Part shown: piece after piece, positions 58,481 to 64,000 of the stretch
Position numbering within the stretch: the first letter of the stretch is position 1
Layout of the letters: every line of letters starts with the position of its first letter
Source of the DNA: Hydrogenophaga pseudoflava NBRC 102511
GTDB lineage: Bacteria > Pseudomonadota > Gammaproteobacteria > Burkholderiales > Burkholderiaceae_C
DNA: 64,000 nucleotides
Assembly (NCBI RefSeq): GCF_001592285.1
Contig: NZ_BCWQ01000003.1
Coordinates: 186,001 to 250,000 of the forward strand
Direction of reading: 5' to 3'
Made by a program: the position numbers and the translations under genes
The notes under the pieces: generated by a model
Database searches by the model: none
What the model was told of the DNA's origin: nothing
Seen by the model: the letters and a program-made list of their open reading frames with translations, nothing else

Positions 58481-59173
58481 ATGCGCCGCGCCGACCGGCT
58501 CTTTGCCCTGGTCCAGCTGATCCGTGGCCGGCGCCTGTCCACCGCCGCCTGGCTGGCCGGGCGCCTGGAGGTTTCGGTGCGCACGGTCTACCGCGACGTG
58601 GCCGACCTGCAGGCGCAGGGCGTGCCCATCGAGGGCGAGGCGGGCGTCGGCTACCGGCTGGGCACAGGCTTCGAACTGCCACCGCTGATGTTCACCGTCG
58701 ACGAGGCGCGGGCCCTGGCGCTGGCCACCCGCATGGCGCAGCAGTGGCTGGACCCGGCGATGGCGCTGGCCGCGTCGGATGCGATGTCGCGCGTGCTGTC
58801 GGTGCTGCCCGCCGGCGTGCGGGCCGAGGTGGAGCGCCAGCCCTTGCTGATCGCACCGGTGGGGCTGGAGCCCGCGCTGGGCCAGCGCCTGCAGGCGCTG
58901 CGCGAGGCGGCGCAGGGGCGGCGACGGGTGACACTGCGCTATGTCGACCAGGGCGAGCGGCGCACCGAGCGGCAGGTGCGGCCGCTGGGCTGCTTCTACT
59001 GGGGCCGGGTCTGGACGCTGGCGGCCTGGTGCGAGCAGCGCCAGGATTTCCGCAACTTCCGGCTCGACCGCATGGAGGCTCTGCAGGTGGAGGCGTCGGT
59101 GTTCCCGGTCGAGCCGGGCCGGACGCTGGCCGACCTGCTGCGCCGCGAAACCGGGCACAGCACCTGGCGCTGA
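58481..59173 (+). CDS. YafY-like helix-turn-helix/WYL domain transcriptional regulator
   Basis: A 230-residue regulator. The N-terminal HTH_11-type helix-turn-helix is MRRADRLFALVQLIRGRRLS, then LAGRLEVSVRTVYRDVADLQ (residues 24-46). The C-terminal WYL domain contains RRRVTLRYVDQGERRTERQV and PLGCFYWGRVWTLAAWCEQR, where GCFYWGRVW replaces the W-Y-L trio position. WYL domains bind nucleic-acid or nucleotide ligands. The protein probably controls the DUF6151 gene just upstream. Confidence 0.87.
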   Translation: MRRADRLFALVQLIRGRRLSTAAWLAGRLEVSVRTVYRDVADLQAQGVPIEGEAGVGYRLGTGFELPPLMFTVDEARALALATRMAQQWLDPAMALAASDAMSRVLSVLPAGVRAEVERQPLLIAPVGLEPALGQRLQALREAAQGRRRVTLRYVDQGERRTERQVRPLGCFYWGRVWTLAAWCEQRQDFRNFRLDRMEALQVEASVFPVEPGRTLADLLRRETGHSTWR

Positions 59174-60712
59174 TCAGGCCCGCACCGGCACCTCCCGGCG
59201 CCGGGTGACCTTCCCCTTGCTGTCGACGCTCTCCAGCTGCACGCCAAAGCCCCACAGCCGGGCCACGTGCTTGAGCACCTCGCCCGCGCTCTCGTGCAGC
59301 GGCCGGTCGTTGTGCTGGGTGTGGCGCAGCGTGAGCGAGCGGTCGCCGCGCAGGTTGACGTCCCAGACCTGGATGTTGGGCTCGCGCGAGCCCAGGTCGT
59401 ACTGGCGGGCGAGCGTCTCGCGCACGCGCCGGTAGCCCGTCTCGTCGTGAATGGCGCTGACCTCCAGCGTGTCCTGCTGGTCGTCGTCGACCAGGGCGAA
59501 CAGGCGGAACTCGCGCATCAGCCGAGGGCTGAGGTACTGGCCAATGAAGCTTTCGTCCTTGAAGTTGCGCATGGCGTGGTCCAGCGCGGGCAGCCAGGGC
59601 GTGCCCGCCAGTTCGGGGAACCACTGCCGGTCCTCGTCGGTGGGGGCGTCGCAGATGCGTTTGATGTCGGTGTACATCGCAAAGCCCAGGGCGTAGGGGT
59701 TGAGGCCGCTGTAGCGGCGGTCGCCGACGCCGGGCTGGAAGATCACGTTGGTGTGCGACTTGATCCACTCCATCATCACGCCGTCGGTGAGGAAGCCGTT
59801 GTCGTACATCTCGCTGAGCAGGCGGTGGTGCCAGAAGGTGGCCCAGCCCTCGTTCATCACCTGGGTCTGGCGCTGCGGGTAGAAGTACTGGGCGATCTTG
59901 CGCACGATGCGCACCACCTCGCGCTGCCAGGGCTCCAGCAGCGGCGCGTTCTTCTCGATGAAGTACAGGATGTTCTCTTCCGGCTCGGCCGGAAAGCGCT
60001 TGACGGCCAGGGCGTCGCCGTCGGCCTCGGCGCGCCGCGGCAGCGTGCGCCACAGCTCGTTGACCTGCTGCTGGGCATAGGCCTCGCGGTCCTTGCGCTC
60101 GGCCAGTTCCTGCGCCAGCGACTTGCGGCTGGGCCGGCGGTAGCGGTCCACGCCGTGGTTCTGCAGCGCGTGGCAGGAGTCCAGCAGGTCTTCCACGGCG
60201 TCGATGCCGTGCCGTTCCTCGCACTCGGCGATGTAGTTCCGTGCGTAGACCAGGTAGTCGATGATCGCGCTCGCATCGGTCCACATGCGGAACAGGTAGT
60301 TGCCCTTGAAGAAGCTGTTGTGGCCGTAGGCGGCGTGGGCGATCACCAGCGCCTGCATCGCCATCGTGTTCTCCTCCATCAGGTAGGCGATGCAGGGGTC
60401 GCTGTTGATGACGATCTCGTAGGCCAGCCCCATGTGGCCACGCTTGTAGTTCTTCTCGGTGAGGATGAACTCCTTGCCGAAGCGCCAGTGGCGGTAGTTG
60501 ACCGGCATGCCGACGCTGGCGTAGGCGTCCATCATCTGCTCGGCGGTGATCACCTCCAGCTGGTTGGCGTAGGTGTCCAGGCCGAAGCGGCGCGCGGTGC
60601 GTTCGATCACCTCGTGGTAGCGCTCGATCAGCTCGAAGGTCCAGTCGCTGGGGCCGGGCAGGGGCTCGGGCGGCCGGGGCAACATCGGCAGGGGGTGCTG
60701 GAGGGCGCTCAT
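59174..60712 (-). CDS. SpoVR family protein (YcgB-like)
   Basis: A 512-residue SpoVR-family protein. TFELIERYHEVIERTARRFG and YRHWRFGKEFILTEKNYKRG are conserved. The family is named for a Bacillus cortex-formation protein but is common in non-spore-formers. In Enterobacteria ycgB lies in the RpoS regulon. The start ATG overlaps the YeaH stop (ATGA), so it is the last gene of a three-gene operon prkA-yeaH-spoVR. Its biochemical role is not known. Confidence 0.93.
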   Translation of the reverse strand: MSALQHPLPMLPRPPEPLPGPSDWTFELIERYHEVIERTARRFGLDTYANQLEVITAEQMMDAYASVGMPVNYRHWRFGKEFILTEKNYKRGHMGLAYEIVINSDPCIAYLMEENTMAMQALVIAHAAYGHNSFFKGNYLFRMWTDASAIIDYLVYARNYIAECEERHGIDAVEDLLDSCHALQNHGVDRYRRPSRKSLAQELAERKDREAYAQQQVNELWRTLPRRAEADGDALAVKRFPAEPEENILYFIEKNAPLLEPWQREVVRIVRKIAQYFYPQRQTQVMNEGWATFWHHRLLSEMYDNGFLTDGVMMEWIKSHTNVIFQPGVGDRRYSGLNPYALGFAMYTDIKRICDAPTDEDRQWFPELAGTPWLPALDHAMRNFKDESFIGQYLSPRLMREFRLFALVDDDQQDTLEVSAIHDETGYRRVRETLARQYDLGSREPNIQVWDVNLRGDRSLTLRHTQHNDRPLHESAGEVLKHVARLWGFGVQLESVDSKGKVTRRREVPVRA

Positions 60713-61989
60713 GCCGGCACCCCTTCCTTGCGGAACAGGTCGCGGAACACCGGGTAGATCTCGGCCGCGGTCGAGACCTTGCGCAGCGCGAAGTTGGGGT
60801 GTGCCTGGCCCAGCGTCTCGTAGGCCTGCCACAGGTTCTGTTCTTCCTCGGTGACCTGGATGTAGGCGTAATAGCGGCAGGCCGGCAGCAGGCGGGAGTC
60901 CAGCAGCTCGGCGCACTTGGGCGAATCGTTCATCCAGTTGTCGCCGTCGCTGGCCTGCGCGCCGTAGATGTTCCACTCCTGCGGGTTGTAGCGCTCGCGC
61001 ACGATGCGGTCCATCAGCTCCAGCGCGCTGGAGACCACGGTGCCGCCGCTTTCGCGGGCGTGGAAGAACTCGTCCTCGGTGACCTCCTGGGCCTGGGTGT
61101 GGTGGCGGATGAACACCAGGTCGATCTGGTCGTAGTGCCGGGTCAGGAACAGGTAGAGCAGCACGAAGAAGCGCTTGGCCAGGTCCTTGCGCTGTTCGTC
61201 CATCGAGCCAGAGACGTCCATCAGGCAGAACATCACGGCGCGGGCGCTAGGCACCGGCACCCGCACATGGCTGCGGAACTTGAGGTCGATCGGGTCGATG
61301 TAGGGCAGGCGTTCGATGCGCCAGCGCAGCTGCCTGAGCCGCGCCTCCAGCTCGGCCACCTGGCTGCGGGTCACCGGGTCGTCGCCGTGGCGGCGCAATT
61401 CGGCAATGCGCTCTTCCAGCTCGGCGCACTCGCGCCGCACGGCGCCGCCCAGGGCGATGCGCCGGCCGTAGGCGCCGCGCATCGAGCGCACGATGTGCAG
61501 GTTGTTGGGCGTGCCGCTGCTGGTGAAGCCGGCGCGCCGGGTCTTGAACTCGGGCACCTGCGCCAGCTGGGTGCGGACCAGGTTGGGCAGGGCCAGGTCG
61601 TCGAAGAAGACCTGCATGAACTCTTCGCGGCTGAGGGCAAAAGTGAAGTCGTCTTCCCCCTCGCCGCTGTCGCTGGCCTGGCCGCTTCCGCTGCCCTGTC
61701 CGGTGCCGCCCTGGGGCCGCTGGATGCGGTCGCCGGCCAGGTACTCGCGGTTGCCGGTGTGCACCACCTCGCGCTTGCCGCCGGGGCCGTGGCGGAATTC
61801 GGGTTCGGACAGGTCGCGCTGCGGGATGTGGACCTCCTCGCCACGTTCGACGTCGCGGATGCCGCGCCCGCTGATGGCGCGCCGAACCGCCTCGCCGATC
61901 TGCTCGCGGTAGCGGCGCAGAAAGCGCTCCCGGTTGCCGATGGATTTGTTCTTGCCCGCCAGCCGCCGATCGATGATGGACTGCAGCAT
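60709..61989 (-). CDS. YeaH/YhbH family protein (DUF444)
   Basis: A 426-residue DUF444 protein. An N-terminal basic region (RRLAGKNKSIGNRERFLRRY) is followed by a von Willebrand factor A-like domain with a MIDAS-type motif in VMFCLMDVSGSMDEQRKDLA and RESGGTVVSSALELMDRIVR. It is the usual partner of the PrkA kinase and lies between prkA and spoVR, 31 bases after the former and overlapping the latter by four bases. The genes act together in stationary-phase or nitrogen-starvation responses. Confidence 0.93.
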   Translation of the reverse strand: MLQSIIDRRLAGKNKSIGNRERFLRRYREQIGEAVRRAISGRGIRDVERGEEVHIPQRDLSEPEFRHGPGGKREVVHTGNREYLAGDRIQRPQGGTGQGSGSGQASDSGEGEDDFTFALSREEFMQVFFDDLALPNLVRTQLAQVPEFKTRRAGFTSSGTPNNLHIVRSMRGAYGRRIALGGAVRRECAELEERIAELRRHGDDPVTRSQVAELEARLRQLRWRIERLPYIDPIDLKFRSHVRVPVPSARAVMFCLMDVSGSMDEQRKDLAKRFFVLLYLFLTRHYDQIDLVFIRHHTQAQEVTEDEFFHARESGGTVVSSALELMDRIVRERYNPQEWNIYGAQASDGDNWMNDSPKCAELLDSRLLPACRYYAYIQVTEEEQNLWQAYETLGQAHPNFALRKVSTAAEIYPVFRDLFRKEGVPA

Positions 61990-62020
61990 GGGTGTTCCTG
62001 GTGGACGCCGGCCCCCGCGG

Positions 62021-63943
62021 TCAGCTGGACTTGCGCACGCGCAGGTACCACTCGCACAGCAGGCGCACCTGCTTGGGCGTGTAGCCCTTGGCCACCATGC
62101 GGGTGACGAAGTCCTCGTGCTTCTTGGCCTCGTCGGCGCTGGCCTTGGCGTTGAAGCTGATCACCGGCAGCAGTTCCTCGGTGTTGCTGAACATCTTCTT
62201 CTCGATCACCGTGCGCAGCTTCTCGTAGCTGGTCCACAGCGGGTTGTGGCCGGCGTTGTTGGCGCGCGCGCGCAGCACGAAGTTGACGATCTCGTTGCGG
62301 AAGTCCTTGGGGTTGCTGATGCCCGCGGGCTTCTCGATCTTCTCCAGCTCGGCATTGAGCGACTGGCGGTCGAACACCTCGCCGGTGTCGGTGTCGCGGT
62401 ACTCGTGGTCCTGGATCCAGTAGTCGGCGTAGGTGACGTAGCGGTCGAAGATGTTCTGGCCGTATTCCGAATAGCTCTCCAGGTAGGCGGTCTGGATCTC
62501 CTTGCCGATGAACTCGGCGTAGCGCGGCGCCAGCTGCTCCTTGATAAAGCCGACGTACTTCTGCTCCAGCTCCTGCGGGAACTGCTCGCGCTCGATCTGC
62601 TGTTCCAGCACATACATCAGGTGCACCGGGTTGGCGGCCACCTCGGTGGAGTCGAAGTTGAAGACCTTGGAGATGATCTTGAACGCGAAGCGCGTGGAGA
62701 TGCCGCTCATGCCCTCGTCGACACCTGCGAAGTCGCGGTACTCCTGGTAGCTCTTGGCGCGTGGGTCGGTGTCCTTGAGGTTCTCGCCGTCGTAGACCTG
62801 CATCTTGGAGAACAGCGAAGAATTCTCCGGCTCCTTCAGGCGCGTGAGCACCGAGAACTGCGCCATCATCTTGAGCGTGCCCGGTGCGCAGGTGGCCTGC
62901 GAGAGCGAGGAGTGGCGGATCAGCTTCTCGTAGATCTTCACCTCCTCGGACACGCGCAGGCAGTACGGCACCTTGACGATGTAGATGCGGTCGAGGAAGG
63001 CCTCGTTGTTCTTGTTGTTGCGGAAGGCCTTCCACTCGCTCTCGTTGCTGTGCGCCAGCACGATGCCGTCGAAGGGGATGGCGCCGAAGCCCTCGGTGCC
63101 CTTGAAGTTGCCTTCCTGCGTGGCGGTCAGCAGCGGGTGCAGCACCTTGATCGGCGCCTTGAACATCTCGACGAATTCCATCAGACCCTGGTTGGCCAGG
63201 CACAGGCCGCCCGAGTAGCTGTAAGCGTCGGGGTCGTCCTGCGCATAGGTCTCCAGCTTGCGGATGTCCACCTTGCCCACCAGCGAGCTGATGTCCTGGT
63301 TGTTCTCGTCGCCCGGCTCGGTCTTGCTCACGGCGATCTGGCGCAGCACCGAGGGGTGGCGCTTGACCACGCGGAAGCGCCGGATGTCGCCGCCGTATTC
63401 CTCCAGCCGCTTGACGGCCCAGGGACTCATGATGCGGTTGAGGTAGCGCCGCGGGATGCCGAACTGCTCTTCCAGCAGGGCCGCGTCTTCCACCGGATCG
63501 AACAGCCCCAGCGGTGACTCGTTGACCGGCGAACCCTTGATGGCGTAGAACGGCACCAGTTCCATCAGCTGCTTGAGCCGCTCGGCGATCGAGCTCTTGC
63601 CGCCGCCCACCGGCCCCAGCAGATAGAGGATCTGCTTCTTCTCTTCCAGGCCCTGCGCGGCGTGGCGGAAGTAGGACACGACCTGCTCGATCGAGTCCTC
63701 CATGCCGTAGAACTCGGCAAAGGCCGGGTAGACCTTGATGACCTTGTTGGCGAACAGGCGCGAGAGCCGCGGGTCGTTGCGCGTGTCGACCATCTGCGGC
63801 TCGCCGATGGCCTTGAGCATGCGCTCGGCCACGGTGGCATAGGCCAGAGGGTTGCGCTTGCACTCCGCGAGATAGTCCTCCAGGGACATCTCTTCCTCAC
63901 GGGTGCGTTCGAAGCGGGCGCTGAAGCTGCTGATCACGTCCAT
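62021..63943 (-). CDS. PrkA family serine protein kinase (YeaG-like)
   Basis: A 640-residue PrkA-type protein. The N-terminal AAA domain carries Walker A LLGPVGGGKSSIAERLK near residue 108. The C-terminal half holds the PrkA domain. Sequences such as PIKVLHPLLTATQEGNFKGT and FDGIVLAHSNESEWKAFRNN are typical. E. coli YeaG regulates growth under sustained nitrogen starvation. GGAGGTCGCC precedes the ATG. It heads the operon with yeaH and spoVR. The last 57 bases of the window are its upstream leader. Confidence 0.95.
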   Translation of the reverse strand: MDVISSFSARFERTREEEMSLEDYLAECKRNPLAYATVAERMLKAIGEPQMVDTRNDPRLSRLFANKVIKVYPAFAEFYGMEDSIEQVVSYFRHAAQGLEEKKQILYLLGPVGGGKSSIAERLKQLMELVPFYAIKGSPVNESPLGLFDPVEDAALLEEQFGIPRRYLNRIMSPWAVKRLEEYGGDIRRFRVVKRHPSVLRQIAVSKTEPGDENNQDISSLVGKVDIRKLETYAQDDPDAYSYSGGLCLANQGLMEFVEMFKAPIKVLHPLLTATQEGNFKGTEGFGAIPFDGIVLAHSNESEWKAFRNNKNNEAFLDRIYIVKVPYCLRVSEEVKIYEKLIRHSSLSQATCAPGTLKMMAQFSVLTRLKEPENSSLFSKMQVYDGENLKDTDPRAKSYQEYRDFAGVDEGMSGISTRFAFKIISKVFNFDSTEVAANPVHLMYVLEQQIEREQFPQELEQKYVGFIKEQLAPRYAEFIGKEIQTAYLESYSEYGQNIFDRYVTYADYWIQDHEYRDTDTGEVFDRQSLNAELEKIEKPAGISNPKDFRNEIVNFVLRARANNAGHNPLWTSYEKLRTVIEKKMFSNTEELLPVISFNAKASADEAKKHEDFVTRMVAKGYTPKQVRLLCEWYLRVRKSS

Positions 63944-64000
63944 GGCGACCTCCTGTGGAGTTGCAACGTTGGATCACGACGCAGGCCTCAGGTTCACAGA

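Overview
The window is high-GC DNA from a betaproteobacterium. The best guess is Burkholderiales, family Comamonadaceae, near Hydrogenophaga. This rests on the GC-rich codon use, an S-adenosylhomocysteine riboswitch on metH, the two-gene metH, glcEF, the ArgP-type regulator, GTP-dependent PEP carboxykinase and the prkA-yeaH-spoVR operon. No replication, rRNA, tRNA, phage or insertion-sequence genes were seen. It reads as a chromosomal segment of core metabolism interrupted by accessory patches.

Region by region: 0-6 kb holds acetoacetyl-CoA synthetase and small repair or unknown-function genes (an Fe-S uracil-DNA glycosylase homologue, DUF1993, DUF1697, a VOC protein), a remnant of a macro-domain gene, and a ParD-like/methionine aminopeptidase two-gene operon behind a 33-bp near-palindrome. 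6.0-7.4 kb is an AT-richer patch with two unrecognised membrane proteins. 7.7-11.6 kb is a sigma54 activator next to a flavin monooxygenase with a sigma54 promoter and a row of palindromic sites. 11.6-16.8 kb is a probable N-heterocycle catabolic cluster: EamA transporter, flavin reductase-MarR fusion, and divergently a NicX-like ring-cleaving dioxygenase, an alpha/beta hydrolase and an acyl-CoA-dehydrogenase-fold monooxygenase.

16.8-28.2 kb: M14 peptidase, ArgP-like regulator, two fasciclin proteins, TetR, UspA, LysR-phosphoesterase, PEP carboxykinase, thioesterase, threonine ammonia-lyase. 28.3-35 kb: a double AAA+ ATPase, an amidotransferase, a RecQ-rhodanese pair and lipoproteins. 35.1 and 46.5 kb carry the two halves of cobalamin-dependent methionine synthase, about 10 kb apart; the C-terminal half has a SAH riboswitch. 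Between them lie TerC behind a yybP-ykoY (Mn) riboswitch, a chemoreceptor with a sigma28-like promoter, two pirins, an RlmN-family enzyme, lipoproteins, an HTH-Fic accessory module and a metallo-beta-lactamase-fold protein. 49-54 kb: zinc-ribbon protein, YifB, and glnK-amtB behind a sigma54 promoter and an NtrC-like site. 54-64 kb: glycolate oxidase glcEF (no glcD here), DUF3597, VOC, DUF6151, a WYL regulator, and the stress operon prkA-yeaH-spoVR.

All identifications come from reading motifs and recalled family knowledge; no database search was run.
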